DNA of 64,000 bases from Bacillus_BD sp050389805 (GCF_050389805.1 NZ_CP130945.1:2294001-2358000); one strand, 5' to 3'. Shown: positions 35,486-45,339, numbered from the stretch's first letter. A program made the numbers and translations. The notes: generated by a model from the sequence alone, not told the origin.

Positions 35486-36911
35486 TTTTTATCCTCCTTT
35501 CAAGCGCATTGGAAACTTTTGTTAAAATCATAATGACAATAAAGTACATCAGACCGACAATTAACCACATTTGGAAGGATTCTAAGTTTCTAGCGATTAT
35601 GATTTTACCGCTTTGTGTCAATTCATTAATTCCGATAATGGAAAGAATCGATGTGTCTTTTAACGTAATGACAAATTGGTTAATAAACGATGGAATCATT
35701 AACCGAACGGCTTGAGGCAAGACAACTTTAGCCATGGCTTTCCCATATGGTAGACCTAAACTGCGAGCTGCTTCCATTTGTCCTTTATCAACGGATTGAA
35801 TACCACCGCGGACAATTTCTGCCATGTACGCACCAGCATTTAAGCTTAACGTAATAATACCCGCAGCTACAGCTGTAACTCGAATATCCAACGCTGCTGG
35901 AATACCAAAGTAAATAAAGAATGCTTGTACTAAAAGTGGTGTTCCACGGAAGATATCTACATATATTGTTGCGATCCAACGTAAAACTTTATTTTTAGAA
36001 ACTCGGAATAATCCAAAGACCACACCAAGAATTAAGGCAATAATTAAAGACACAACGGTTAAAATTAAGGTCATTTTTAACCCATTCATTAAGCTTGGGA
36101 AACTATCCTTTAATAAGCCAAAGAAGCTATTATCTCGTACTTCGGCACCAGCATCTAAATATCGATCTAAAATATCTTGGTATTCACCAGAAGCCTGAAG
36201 ATTTGCTAAGCCTGTATTAAACATATGGAGAAGTTCAGTATTTTCACCTTTTGATACGGCAAACCCATAAGATGCTCCAGGTTCTTTTTCAGTAACAATT
36301 TTTAATCCGTTTCCTTGTTTGACACCATAAGCTAATACGGGATAATCTTCAAATACAGCAACGGAATTTCCAGTTTTAACATCTTCATATAAATTGGCAG
36401 AATCATCAAAGGTAACTAATTCAAAACCATATTCATCTTGAATGCTTTTTGCAAAGGCTGCACCTTCTGTACCTGTTTTTACGGCAACACGTTCACCTCT
36501 TAAATCTTCATAAGATGTAACCGTATCATTATCTTCATCAATCGCCATGATAATTCCAGAATCAAAATAAGGATCTGAGAAATCAAACTTTTGTTTGCGT
36601 TCCTCGGTAATACTCATCCCTGCAATAACCGCATCAACTTGTTCTGCTTCTAGTGCTTGTACCGCAGCATTAAAACCAAGGGGTCTTATTTCATAATTAA
36701 AGCCTTGATCTTCAGCAATGGCTTTAATTAGATCCATGTCAATGCCAACAAATTCTCCACTTACATCTTGGAATTCAAATGGAGCAAAGGTAACATCTGT
36801 GGCAATCACATATGTTTTTTCTTCAGCATTCACATTTGTAAATGGTAGAAGTATTGAAAAAATTGTAATGATAGCTAATATAGAAACAACCCATTTATTC
36901 GTACGTTTCAT
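35472..36911 (-). CDS. Fused substrate-binding protein and permease (GlnP-type)
   Basis: One 479-residue chain holds a signal peptide (WVVSILAIITIFSILLPF), an extracellular SBP_bac_3 domain (about 32-255) and a permease domain (about 275-475). The EAA loop reads EAARSLGLPYGKAM. The same fusion is known in Lactococcus and Staphylococcus GlnP. With the ATPase it forms a complete importer; the fused receptor is cell-surface tethered. Confidence 0.92.
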   Translation of the reverse strand: MKRTNKWVVSILAIITIFSILLPFTNVNAEEKTYVIATDVTFAPFEFQDVSGEFVGIDMDLIKAIAEDQGFNYEIRPLGFNAAVQALEAEQVDAVIAGMSITEERKQKFDFSDPYFDSGIIMAIDEDNDTVTSYEDLRGERVAVKTGTEGAAFAKSIQDEYGFELVTFDDSANLYEDVKTGNSVAVFEDYPVLAYGVKQGNGLKIVTEKEPGASYGFAVSKGENTELLHMFNTGLANLQASGEYQDILDRYLDAGAEVRDNSFFGLLKDSFPSLMNGLKMTLILTVVSLIIALILGVVFGLFRVSKNKVLRWIATIYVDIFRGTPLLVQAFFIYFGIPAALDIRVTAVAAGIITLSLNAGAYMAEIVRGGIQSVDKGQMEAARSLGLPYGKAMAKVVLPQAVRLMIPSFINQFVITLKDTSILSIIGINELTQSGKIIIARNLESFQMWLIVGLMYFIVIMILTKVSNALERRIKNGKN

Positions 36912-37524
36912 TTACCTAACTCCTTTATTTATATTTTTTGAAAATTGCATCGATGGAAAATTCTCGACGCATAAAACAACAAATGAATATACCATTCAAG
37001 TTAACTTAAACTAGTATTCTAGTGTGCAAGCGAATGGTAAGAGGCGGAAGGGTGCATAGGAAGCGAACCCCTATACAATACTCCAATCATCTCTCTAGGA
37101 TTGAAGGCGAGGTACAAGATTTGCATTTAGATGTAGTGAATGGAATGATTTCTATTGTTAGAATTCATAACATGACTTTAAAATTATACTATTAAAACTT
37201 CGTATTGACTAGAAAAAATTTATAGGTACATCGTTTTTTATAATTTATAACGGTGATCTTCAAGTTAAGATAGGTGATTCTGGTACTCTAAAAGTATATT
37301 AAAAAAACATTTCAATGCTTTAAATATGACTTTGTTAAAGTGGTTCTTGAATCAGATTATGAAGTGCTTCAGCTATGATTTTTCAGCTTCTAACGAGACG
37401 TTGATCCATGAAGGATTAACAGCCTTTTAATATGAAGTCATTAAACTTGCAGAAGATACTAGTGGGCTTATAAATGTTATTAGATCATGAAAAAGAGCAT
37501 TGGAATTCCAATGCTCTGCGTTTT
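36912..37524. other. Intergenic stretch without intact gene
   Basis: Only short open pieces were seen (for example one ending GDSGTLKVY near 37300), and no family was recognised. The promoter of the ABC operon should be close to 36950. The terminator of the LysE gene is at its right end. Confidence 0.4.
37489..37523 (-). terminator. Terminator of the LysE gene
   Basis: gagcattgg aattc ccaatgctc type palindrome, with T run on the minus strand. Confidence 0.8.
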
Positions 37525-38160
37525 TTATGATGTTGGTTTCGTTTGGAGTAATTTAATACTCATGGCTATAAAAACGATTCCCGTTAATTTATTTAAACCA
37601 GTTGAAACTTTAGCATTCCCTCTTAATTTTTGGGTTGCCATTGATGAGAAATAAGCAGTCATTAAACACCATGCTCCACCAGTGAAAGTAAAGGTAAGAC
37701 CTAAAATGATAAAAGGGATCGGAGTTGATATAGCTGAACTAGTTTGAATAAATTGCGGAAGAAAGGCTAAGAGAAACAAAGCCACCTTTGGATTGGTAAC
37801 ATTCGTTATCATTCCTTGTAGGAATATCTTTTTATTACTTTGCATTGGTAATGATTGCCCTTGGGGTGCATCACTTTTTGTAATGATCATCTTTATCCCC
37901 AAGTAAGTTAGATAGATAGCCCCTGCAATTTTGATCAAATTAAATAAAAAAGCCGATTGCATTAAGATGACAGATAGTCCAAATGCAGCTAAAAATGTAT
38001 GTGCCACAACTCCAGCAGAAATACCAAGGGCTGAATACATTCCAGCTGTCCGACCTTGAGATATACTTCTGCTCACGATGTACATAGTATCTGTACCTGG
38101 AGTTAAATTCAGCAAGATTGCTAGAACTAAAAACACTTCAAAGTTATGAATTCCAAACAT
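37525..38160 (-). CDS. LysE/RhtB family amino acid exporter
   Basis: 211 residues and about six membrane helices. The start FEVFLVLAILLNLTPGTDTM and QGMITNVTNPKVALFLLAFLPQF are the RhtB family signatures. Exports amino acids or related metabolites; the substrate is not predictable. A aaggtg site precedes the ATG. Confidence 0.9.
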   Translation of the reverse strand: MFGIHNFEVFLVLAILLNLTPGTDTMYIVSRSISQGRTAGMYSALGISAGVVAHTFLAAFGLSVILMQSAFLFNLIKIAGAIYLTYLGIKMIITKSDAPQGQSLPMQSNKKIFLQGMITNVTNPKVALFLLAFLPQFIQTSSAISTPIPFIILGLTFTFTGGAWCLMTAYFSSMATQKLRGNAKVSTGLNKLTGIVFIAMSIKLLQTKPTS

Positions 38161-38564
38161 TATTACACCTTCTTTATTTAATATCTTAATTTAATAGAGT
38201 TACTTAAATCAATAAAAAAATGATAGCTAAAAAGTTTTTGCAAAAGCACTAGAAGCCTCGGTAACAATGGCTATTTTTTGCTTCATATAATTCCCTCAAA
38301 CACTCTGTTTTTAGATTTATTATCCAAACATTTTACGTAAATCACATAAATATTCTTATTTTTACACTATGTGCTAAGTACACAATTGAATTTAATGATA
38401 CGATTTTCCTTTTAATTGTGAAAGATTATGAATGGTTCTCAACTTAGTTGCTGAGCTCATTGATGAAAAAGCAATCTTATTTTTCCCGCAGGCTGTGCAG
38501 TTTCGTGCCAAAACGGGCGGGAATAAAATATGGTAAAATAGCTTCTAAAAGGAGTGCTTAAAAG
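38161..38564. other. Intergenic stretch with dispersed repeat A
   Basis: Holds dispersed repeat A at 38365-38510; otherwise no gene. Confidence 0.5.
38365..38510. repeat. Dispersed repeat family A, copy 1
   Basis: Starts cactatgtgctaagtaca, then tttaatgata. Related copies begin at 55175 and 60699 in the same orientation. This copy is the most diverged: only the first 45 bases and the trailing gtgcagttt are clearly alike. Confidence 0.7.
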
Positions 38565-38954
38565 ATGAGATTAAAAATGTTAGATTCAACTTTTTGCGTT
38601 GTTAAAATTTCCCCAACAGAAGCAATCCCTTATTGGGCAACGAAGGGTGATGTATTTTCGATTTCTCGTACAAATGAGGAACTCTCTATTGTATGTCCCT
38701 CAGAATGTATACCCCTTAATGAGGAATTAAAGGATGTTGAAGACGATTGGAAGTGTATAAAAGTAGAGGGTGTTTTGGATTTTGGATTAACAGGGATATT
38801 AGCATCTTTAGCGAATCCTTTAGCAGAAAAGAAAATCAGTATTTTTGCAATCTCTACCTATAATACCGATTACTTACTGGTTAAAAATCATTCTATAGAA
38901 AAAGCAAAGCTAGTCTTAGAGAATGAAGGTCATACTTTTAAACCTATTGAATAG
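38565..38954 (+). CDS. ACT-domain protein (CASTOR-like)
   Basis: 129 residues with two tandem ACT-like folds: about 5-60 and 65-125 (GVLDFGLTGILASLANPLAEKKISIF and ISTYNTDYLLV). Members of this family are probable amino-acid binding regulators without a catalytic domain. An aaaggag site precedes the ATG. Neighbours do not reveal the ligand. Confidence 0.85.
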   Translation: MRLKMLDSTFCVVKISPTEAIPYWATKGDVFSISRTNEELSIVCPSECIPLNEELKDVEDDWKCIKVEGVLDFGLTGILASLANPLAEKKISIFAISTYNTDYLLVKNHSIEKAKLVLENEGHTFKPIE

Positions 38955-39116
38955 AATGTTGCCATCTCTTATTCAAGTAAGGGGTGCATGAGCCAAACAG
39001 TAGGAGTGGCAATATGGAGATCTTTTTAACTACCTAAAGGAGCAAGTTAGTAAAAGATCGCCAACAAGTGATCATCTACTAATTAACAAATGATTCATGA
39101 GGAGAGGTGAGGACAA

Positions 39117-39785
39117 GTGGATAGTAAGAAAGTCATCGAATTAATACATTTTTCCATTGGTTTACCAAAATCCATGAATTATGGAAAAGATGAAGAAATG
39201 GTTACAGGAATTTGTAAACAAGCTACTGATGAAGCCTTCTTAACAAAAGATGGGTTTCAAGGAGATGGAATTGCAGACAGACGGTATCACGGAGGGCATG
39301 ACCGTGCAGTGTGTGTATATCCCTTTGAACACTATTCACAATGGGAAAAGGAATTTGAGAAACCTTTACCACCATCAAATTTTGGTGAGAATATAACGGT
39401 AACCAATATGCTTGAAAAAGATGTACACATAGGAGATATTTTCAGTCTTGACAAAGCGGTTATCCAAATTACTCAAGGCAGAGTTCCATGTAGTACGATT
39501 ACAAAAAGAACAAACAATCCTTTTCTTATCAAAAGGATGGTGCAAACTGGTTTTACGGGTTATCTATGTCGTGTGTTAGAAGAAGGAATGGTACATAAAG
39601 ATTCCCAAATAAAACTTTTGGAACCACATCCAAAACAAGTATCCATTCTTTATGGGAATCAGATTTACTTTCATAGGCAAAAGGATATGGAAGGGATAAA
39701 GAAAGTATTAGCTGTTGAAGGTTTGGCAAACGAATGGAAGGAAAAGTTGGAAAGTCGATTAGACAAACTAATGACCACTCGCTAA
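39117..39785 (+). CDS. MOSC domain protein (YiiM-like)
   Basis: 222 residues. The MOSC core is GDGIADRRYHGGHDRAVCVY, followed by NFGENITV and QGRVPCSTITKRTNNP, whose Cys is the conserved sulfur-carrying residue. YiiM-type proteins are tied to molybdenum-cofactor dependent reduction of N-hydroxylated compounds. A molybdopterin enzyme lies 3 kb away at 42616. The GTG start at 39117 follows gaggtgagg. Confidence 0.88.
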   Translation: MDSKKVIELIHFSIGLPKSMNYGKDEEMVTGICKQATDEAFLTKDGFQGDGIADRRYHGGHDRAVCVYPFEHYSQWEKEFEKPLPPSNFGENITVTNMLEKDVHIGDIFSLDKAVIQITQGRVPCSTITKRTNNPFLIKRMVQTGFTGYLCRVLEEGMVHKDSQIKLLEPHPKQVSILYGNQIYFHRQKDMEGIKKVLAVEGLANEWKEKLESRLDKLMTTR

Positions 39786-39918
39786 TTCGTAGTGTTTCAA
39801 AGAATAAAGGGTTTTTCTCCTTAATGTATGGACGTTTTAACAACAACAAAAAATTGATATCTAGTATCTGATTTTAATAAAATAACCCTTCGCCGTGTTG
39901 AAGTCCACGGAAGAACAG

Positions 39919-39948
39919 AAGCCCCCTGTGGTATGAAACTAGGGGGTT
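39919..39948. terminator. Terminator-like hairpin between convergent genes
   Basis: aagccccct / agggggtt stem-loop; serves the convergent MOSC and DUF3231 genes. Confidence 0.7.
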
Positions 39949-39972
39949 AGTCGTTCTATATACCTTCTTCTT

Positions 39973-40980
39973 TTATTTTTCTTTTGCAATTTCCTTTCTA
40001 TTCGGAGCAAGAGGTGGCTGTTCTATCCAATTATATTCCACCATAAGATTAAACCACTTTTTAATCACCATAAGATTTTGTAGAATTGTTTTTTCGTAAG
40101 TGGCTACAAGGTCTGTTCGCATGGCTGATGCTAGACCTGTCCCATGATAAGCCTGTGCAGTTTGAAACAAGAAACCGATATGATACATCATTAACTTATC
40201 TGAAAAAGGAGAGTCTGTTGAAGTAGTCACTTCTGTTTCCAAAGACTTAGGAGTTGGTAAATTATCTTTCATCATGATGTTTGAAAAGTTCTGTATTTGT
40301 TCATTTGCAGCTTTCTCGGAATCCTCTAAAAATACCCTTACTTTCTTTGTCTGAGCGACTTGACTAAATGCAATAGAGAGAGTTTTTGTCATAATACTCT
40401 TTTTTAGGTTGAAAGAAATACTTATGACCTCAATTGCAGATAAGGGTCTACTTTTTCCAAAAAATCCATCGATAAAGTTTTGGCTAGAAATAAACTCAGG
40501 ATTTTCAGCAGGGTAGAATAAAGGGTCTCTCTGGAAGCTTCCTTTTTCAAGTAATAAGTCAATGGTTCGATGGTACATCCTTTTCGCATCATTATCACAC
40601 GAGTCGTAAAAAAGCCTTAAGTCTTCTCTAACAGAAGTACCTAATGAAGTTGAATGTGCTAGCATCCCATGTAAAGTCATGATATGTAAATAATTTAGAC
40701 AAAATATATCGCTAAACAGTTTCTCTTTGCCTTTGTTAAGATCAGATTCAGTAAATCCAATTGGAACTGGAAATCCTTCGCTCTCTATAAAAGTTGCAAT
40801 TTGGTTCTTTTGTTTTGCAAACGTCTCGATTGCCTCTTTAAAAATAGATTTTATGGACTCGTCCTCAATAATAGTAAACATATACCTATTTACAATGTCA
40901 ATGGCTGTTCCGTTTACATACTCACCCCAGAGTGTGCCTATTTCAGACGATGTGAGTTTTAATTTATTTTTATCCACCAC
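39973..40980 (-). CDS. DUF3231 family protein
   Basis: About 335 residues made of two related helical halves (about 10-165 and 185-330), as in DUF3231 proteins of spore formers. Each half contains a segment like GTSVREDLRLFYDSCDNDA or GLASAMRTDLVATYEKT. I prefer the GTG at 40980 (VVDKNKLKL), behind agaggtg, over the upstream ATG at 41037. The ferritin-like shape is known for the family, but the function is not. Confidence 0.85.
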   Translation of the reverse strand: MVDKNKLKLTSSEIGTLWGEYVNGTAIDIVNRYMFTIIEDESIKSIFKEAIETFAKQKNQIATFIESEGFPVPIGFTESDLNKGKEKLFSDIFCLNYLHIMTLHGMLAHSTSLGTSVREDLRLFYDSCDNDAKRMYHRTIDLLLEKGSFQRDPLFYPAENPEFISSQNFIDGFFGKSRPLSAIEVISISFNLKKSIMTKTLSIAFSQVAQTKKVRVFLEDSEKAANEQIQNFSNIMMKDNLPTPKSLETEVTTSTDSPFSDKLMMYHIGFLFQTAQAYHGTGLASAMRTDLVATYEKTILQNLMVIKKWFNLMVEYNWIEQPPLAPNRKEIAKEK

Positions 40981-41089
40981 ATTATCACCTCTTGAGTAGT
41001 ATTTTCTAATAGAGCAAGAACTATGAAAGATCTGCACAAGAGAAAACTTATTTAGAGGTTATTTTTGCGTCTTTTTCGCATTTTCAATC

Positions 41090-41102
41090 TTCCACAATCG
41101 GG
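41090..41102. repeat. Short dispersed repeat family C, second copy
   Basis: ttccacaatcggg identical to 28351-28363, in the gap upstream of the DUF3231 gene. Confidence 0.45.
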
Positions 41103-41320
41103 CCAGATTATTGCTACCATCATAAATTGAGGTTTAAAACAATTAAAGGAATAACCATAAAATAAGAACACTTTCCATTTCTACCACCATACATAGTATC
41201 CTTTTATATACTATATCACTTAAAAGTGCGTACTTTTTAAAATGATATATATGAGTATAATAACATTGTAAGTTAAAAATAAAACGATAGTTAACAGAAC
41301 GTAAGAAAGGCTGATATAAA

Positions 41321-41875
41321 ATGACAAAAATTGGTATTCTAGTTGGTAGTCTGCGGAAAGAATCTTTTTCTAAAAAGATTGCTGCCAATGTTGCGGCTTT
41401 ATTCCCTGAAGGATATGAAAGTGAATTTATCGAAATTGAAAATTTACCTTTCTATAATCAAGATTATGATAATGAAAACAATGTTCGGGCAGAATATACT
41501 ACTTTCCGTAACAGAATAAAGGAAATTGACGCTGTTTTATTTGTAACACCTGAATATAACCGTTCTGTACCTGCTGTATTAAGTAACGCACTGGATATAG
41601 GTTCCCGTCCTTATGGAGCAAGTGTATGGAATGGCAAACCAGCGGCCATTATCAGCCAATCTCCCGGTAATTTGGGAGGATTTGGCGCAAACCACCATTT
41701 GCGTCAGATTATTACATGCTTAAATATGCCAGTGGTTCAGCAACCAGAAGCCTATATTGGTAATACCGCAGCTTTATTGGATGAAAATGGGAAAGTCAAG
41801 AATGAAGGAACTATTCAATTCTTACAATCATTCGTCGACACGTTTGTTAATTTGATTAAGAAATATCAAGTGTGA
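41321..41875 (+). CDS. NAD(P)H-dependent FMN reductase (azoreductase-like)
   Basis: 184 residues, flavodoxin-like fold. The FMN loop is GSLRKESFSKKIA, with TPEYNRSVPAVLSNALD and SQSPGNLGGFGANHHLR as in YhdA/ChrR-type quinone or azo reductases. Quinone reduction fits the quinone-stress relics nearby, including an HxlR regulator tail just downstream. Ends at the terminator at 41935. Confidence 0.9.
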   Translation: MTKIGILVGSLRKESFSKKIAANVAALFPEGYESEFIEIENLPFYNQDYDNENNVRAEYTTFRNRIKEIDAVLFVTPEYNRSVPAVLSNALDIGSRPYGASVWNGKPAAIISQSPGNLGGFGANHHLRQIITCLNMPVVQQPEAYIGNTAALLDENGKVKNEGTIQFLQSFVDTFVNLIKKYQV

Positions 41876-41934
41876 GATCATATCAGTTCTTTTGCAAAGA
41901 ATATTAAGTGTTCTCTGGCTGAAGGTAAAGAAAG

Positions 41935-41986
41935 AGGTTGCAGCATATAGCAGAAGAAATTCTGTTTTATGCTCCAACCTTTTTGT
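41935..41986 (+). terminator. Terminator of the FMN reductase gene
   Basis: aggttgcagcata / tatgctccaacct stem with one mismatch, then T run. Confidence 0.85.
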
Positions 41987-42615
41987 TTTAGAAAATAGAA
42001 TAAAAAAAGATAACTCCTGACTTTAAGGATAATGATACGAGCAAATTACAACAATCTCAATCAGTTAATCAAATTCAGAATAACTATTTCCGTAAACTCC
42101 TTAATCTTCTAAAGTTTCGAATTTACCCTCACGATAATCCTGATAAGCCTGACGTATTTCTATCGGGAAGTATATCCTCAAAATCCCACCAAAAGTTGAG
42201 TATTCAATAACTGAGTATGGAATGACATTGAAGCCTATTTTGGAAGCAATGCATGAGTGGGGAACGAAGCATATCACAAGAAAAATGGAGAATGTAAAGC
42301 ATTAATTTATTTTCTTACATTTGTTGTTAGACCTAAATAAAAGTTTTTTTGCAAATGTACTAAAACTTGCTTTTTCAACTAAAGCCTCATTTAACAAAAT
42401 AATTAAATGTCATTTTTGCATTTACTACTATTCCGCAATCGGATGCTATCCTTGAAGAGGGATAAAGTATACATTTTTCATTAAAGGGCCATTTATTGGA
42501 ACAACACTATTGACATTAAACATCAAAATCTTGATTTTTGGTTTTGTTTTCCTTAGTGGTCCTTCATTCCTCGAATCGTTACCGTACAGCTAATAGCCAA
42601 TCTTTACTCAATTTA
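41987..42615. other. Stretch with a gene relic
   Basis: Contains the HxlR tail (42150-42305) and a variant of repeat C (42431-42443). No other gene recognised. Confidence 0.5.
42150..42305 (+). pseudogene. HxlR-family regulator C-terminal fragment
   Basis: The frame reads ILKIPPKVEYSITEYGMTL then KPILEAMHEWGTKH, the C-terminal wing of HxlR/YodB-type regulators, ending in TAA at 42303. The HTH part is lost. YodB and CatR of this family control azoreductase and catechol genes, and the intact FMN reductase lies just upstream. Confidence 0.78.
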
Positions 42616-43683
42616 CTATTCAACCTTAACATTAATTTCATCAATTGCATTATATCCGTACCCTTTTCTGTTCCAGAAAGGGAGGGTTGGTTGAGTTCGA
42701 TCATAAGAATCTGTCGCTTTTGCCATAATCTTATATTCACCTTTCTCCAGTACAGTCCACTCATATGACCAAGTAGTCCAATCATACCCACTATGATTTG
42801 GGTTTTCTATTCGTGCACGTGACCATGTTTTTTCTTGATCAGTGCTAATTTCTACATTTTTTATATAGCCTTTTCCTGTCCACGCAATGCCTTTGATTAC
42901 ATGTTTACCTGTTTGAATAACCTCCATATCTAACGGCTTTTGTATGGTGGAGTTAACATTTATGGTTGTTACAGGAAAAGAATGATTGTTATCGTCTTTG
43001 TTTGGATAATAGACGTAATCAATCGTTTGAAAGGGACCTTTAAAAGTATGATCAATTACCTTAATTTGCTTAATCCATTTTACAGAAGCCATGGCATACC
43101 ACTGAGGAACAATTAGCCTTAAAGGAAAACCATGCTGAAAAGGGATAGGCTTATGATTATATGCGTAAGCAATCATGGTGTCGGGATGTAGGGCTTTTTC
43201 TATTGGTAAACTTCTGGCATATGTATAAACCTTATCAAGGTCACTTCTTTTTCCATAATCATATCCTTCAACAACCACTTCTTTTATTTCTTCCTCCTTT
43301 ACTCCAGATATATTAAGGATAGTTTTTAATGGCACTCCTGTCCAATAACCTTGACTTATAGCACCTTTTTCCCATTGTTCTCCAAATACCCTAGGCTCAA
43401 ATAAACTACGTTTATTACCTGAACATTCAAGGACCACCTTGATTGTCTTTGAAGGTAACCGAAGCATCTCTTGCATAGATATCAATTGTGGTTTTATGAG
43501 GGAACCACTTAAAGGGAGCCAGTAATGAGAGTAAGAAAATATAGGGTAAGAAAAGTGGTTTCGTCTATAAAATAGATTATTTACAATGTCATTTTCTATA
43601 AATTGAATGGGTGTTTCCTGATTTTCGGGATGTAAACTGCGTGTAGTTAAAAATGGGTTTAAGAAAGGATATTGAGGATTCAA
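42616..43683 (-). CDS. Sulfite oxidase-like molybdopterin enzyme
   Basis: 355 residues. An oxidoreductase molybdopterin domain (about 50-225) has the Mo-coordinating Cys in VVLECSGNKR and the pterin pocket PIPFQHGFPLRLIVPQWYAM. A C-terminal dimerisation domain (about 240-350) has GIAWTGKGYIKNVEIS and WTTWSYEW. No signal peptide or heme domain was seen, so it would be cytoplasmic with an unknown electron acceptor. Sulfite oxidation is suggested but not proven. Confidence 0.87.
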   Translation of the reverse strand: MNPQYPFLNPFLTTRSLHPENQETPIQFIENDIVNNLFYRRNHFSYPIFSYSHYWLPLSGSLIKPQLISMQEMLRLPSKTIKVVLECSGNKRSLFEPRVFGEQWEKGAISQGYWTGVPLKTILNISGVKEEEIKEVVVEGYDYGKRSDLDKVYTYARSLPIEKALHPDTMIAYAYNHKPIPFQHGFPLRLIVPQWYAMASVKWIKQIKVIDHTFKGPFQTIDYVYYPNKDDNNHSFPVTTINVNSTIQKPLDMEVIQTGKHVIKGIAWTGKGYIKNVEISTDQEKTWSRARIENPNHSGYDWTTWSYEWTVLEKGEYKIMAKATDSYDRTQPTLPFWNRKGYGYNAIDEINVKVE

Positions 43684-44005
43684 TATAAATGCCTCCCGAT
43701 AATAAAATTGATAATAATAGCTATGTTGTAAAAGAAATAGTTATTTCATTTTTTGAAGATTTATTTTAATAGCATGGGTCAAAGGGTTCTTTGACCCAGT
43801 TTCGAATAGCGGGGTCAGACCCCACAAGCAAAGCGTCAGGCTGAACGAGAAGAGCTTGACGCTTTGTTTATTCTATCGTTTCTTTCTGCTTTTTTCTTAA
43901 TCGATTTCTTCATGACTAAAGCCTCTCCATCTACAACCATTTCGTTACGCTGATTCCATACCCCCTAGCATACTGCTGCAATAGGTAATGAAATCATGGG
44001 TGGGT
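43684..44005. other. Intergenic stretch with hairpin elements
   Basis: Holds gggtcaaag / ctttgaccc (43775-43797), a ggggtcagacccc palindrome (about 43810-43823) and a caaagcgtcag...cttgacgctttg hairpin (about 43829-43867), which resembles a terminator. No gene. Confidence 0.5.
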
Positions 44006-44260
44006 TTAAGATTCAGGCATGATCCAAACGATTTCGCATAGGCGAACAAAGAATGTAGAATCATGCTCTTGAATGACAACATGATCAAGCTTGGCGTCAA
44101 CAACCATACCGCTAACGGAACCCCGTGTGGTATCAAGTACTGCTCTTTTTCCAATTAGACTGCGTAGTGCTTCATATACGAAAGGTTCTATGACAATCAC
44201 TTGCATCGTTCCGTTTTGTGTTATTTGCGGATTTACGTGATAGGCATACATAGGATCCAT
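44006..44260 (-). CDS. DUF2642 family protein (YuzF-like)
   Basis: 84 residues. EPFVYEALRSLIGKRAVLDT, RGSVSGMVVDAKLDHVVIQ and FFVRLCEIVWIMP are the DUF2642 pattern, an LSM-like small barrel found in spore formers. YuzF and relatives are spore-associated in Bacillus; the function is unknown. A ggagg site lies upstream of the ATG. Confidence 0.85.
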   Translation of the reverse strand: MDPMYAYHVNPQITQNGTMQVIVIEPFVYEALRSLIGKRAVLDTTRGSVSGMVVDAKLDHVVIQEHDSTFFVRLCEIVWIMPES

Positions 44261-44391
44261 TTTGTTTCCTCCAAGTTCTGTAACTGTTTTACCCTTCTCA
44301 ATTTATGACAGTATAGCTTGGCGCGTTCCAACACCTTATTTTCATGATTCGTTCAGAAACGATCGATATTAAGAAGTCTGACTAAGAATGT

Positions 44392-44583
44392 ATGGACCAT
44401 TTTTGGAGGAGGTTAATCGATACCCCCGAGCAGGGCTTGAGTCGAATGGACATTTACTTGCCGTTTGTTGATTTTTTATCGGTTTTATTAAATAGGCAAG
44501 TTTATGTAATAAGAAATAGTAAAAAAGGAGAAGATTCATATTTGAAACTGTTTGCTAATAATAGGGGAAGAGGGATTAATTAA
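44392..44583 (+). CDS. Hypothetical small protein, doubtful
   Basis: 63-codon ATG frame (MDHFWRRLIDTPEQGLSRMD). No convincing ribosome binding site lies before the ATG and no family was recognised. It is followed by a terminator-like hairpin at 44621-44647, which is the main support. Confidence 0.25.
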   Translation: MDHFWRRLIDTPEQGLSRMDIYLPFVDFLSVLLNRQVYVIRNSKKGEDSYLKLFANNRGRGIN

Positions 44584-44620
44584 GTTTCTTCTTTATCCAT
44601 ATCGATTATAGAAAGTATGA

Positions 44621-44647
44621 AAAAAACCGCAATTTATTATGCGGTTT
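44621..44647 (+). terminator. Terminator-like hairpin
   Basis: aaaaaccgc / gcggttt stem-loop with weak T run on the plus strand and a clear T run on the minus strand. Confidence 0.55.
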
Positions 44648-44782
44648 AAGCTGACTTAAGCATATAGCTAGCATTTAGATAAATATAAGTGCCTACAAAT
44701 CACTCACATGAATATCAATCGTAAACTATAAGATGGATGTATTATCTTATGTTATTTTCCAAAACCCAATACTTTAAGTTTA

Positions 44783-44926
44783 TTAATAATCATCATTGTA
44801 ATCATAGCGAAATCCGTCATTTTGGGCAGAAACACTCTCTTTTACCTGCGAATTCTTCGTTTTATTTTGTAAAACCTGTTCCTTACTGTTTATTTCATTA
44901 TTTTGTTGTTTTTCGTTTGTCTTCAC
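44783..44926 (-). CDS. Small hydrophilic protein, 47 residues (possible spore protein)
   Basis: GTG 44926 stands nine bases behind aggagg. The product starts MKTNEKQQNNEINSKEQVL and ends FRYDYNDDY. It is rich in Asn, Gln, Lys and Glu with no hydrophobic core. Such composition is common in small spore proteins, but I recognise no family. The site and intact frame are the support. Confidence 0.5.
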   Translation of the reverse strand: MKTNEKQQNNEINSKEQVLQNKTKNSQVKESVSAQNDGFRYDYNDDY

Positions 44927-45147
44927 CTAGGGAAGCCTCCTAATATCTATTTTTTTGCGCACCGAGTTTTGCCTTTCGTAAACCATTATCTATGTCAATA
45001 TATGTTAAAATCATACATAATACATTCGACAATGGGATGGTAATCCAAATATAAGGCATTAGTGAGAAAACTCTTCTTACTAATGCCATTTCCATTTACT
45101 ATTTTATTTTCGTCTTCTTGTGCCAAGTCAAATTGATAGATTCATTT

Positions 45148-45273
45148 CTATTTTTTTCCTTTATTTGCACGTTGTGCAGTTGCTGGATTTTCTTTACCAT
45201 TCACATCGTTTTCTTTTTCCAATCCGGCATATTGCTTATAACCTTCTGGTTGGTATGCTTTATTTTTAGCCAT
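45148..45273 (-). CDS. Small basic protein, 41 residues (SASP-like)
   Basis: I take ATG 45273, behind an aaaaggggg site, giving MAKNKAYQPEGYKQYAGLEK and the tail TAQRANKGKK. Small, hydrophilic and lysine-rich, like minor small acid-soluble spore proteins of Bacillus. No firm family assignment. The longer frame to 45339 is less likely because of the site position. Confidence 0.55.
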   Translation of the reverse strand: MAKNKAYQPEGYKQYAGLEKENDVNGKENPATAQRANKGKK

Positions 45274-45339
45274 TAACAACACCCCCTTTTCTATTAAAAT
45301 ATCCATATGGAATATGATTATGTATGAAATAATAGTCAA

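Noticed and set aside
44737..44943. 68-codon plus-strand frame
   Set aside because: The opposite strand has a better supported 47-codon gene with a good ribosome binding site.
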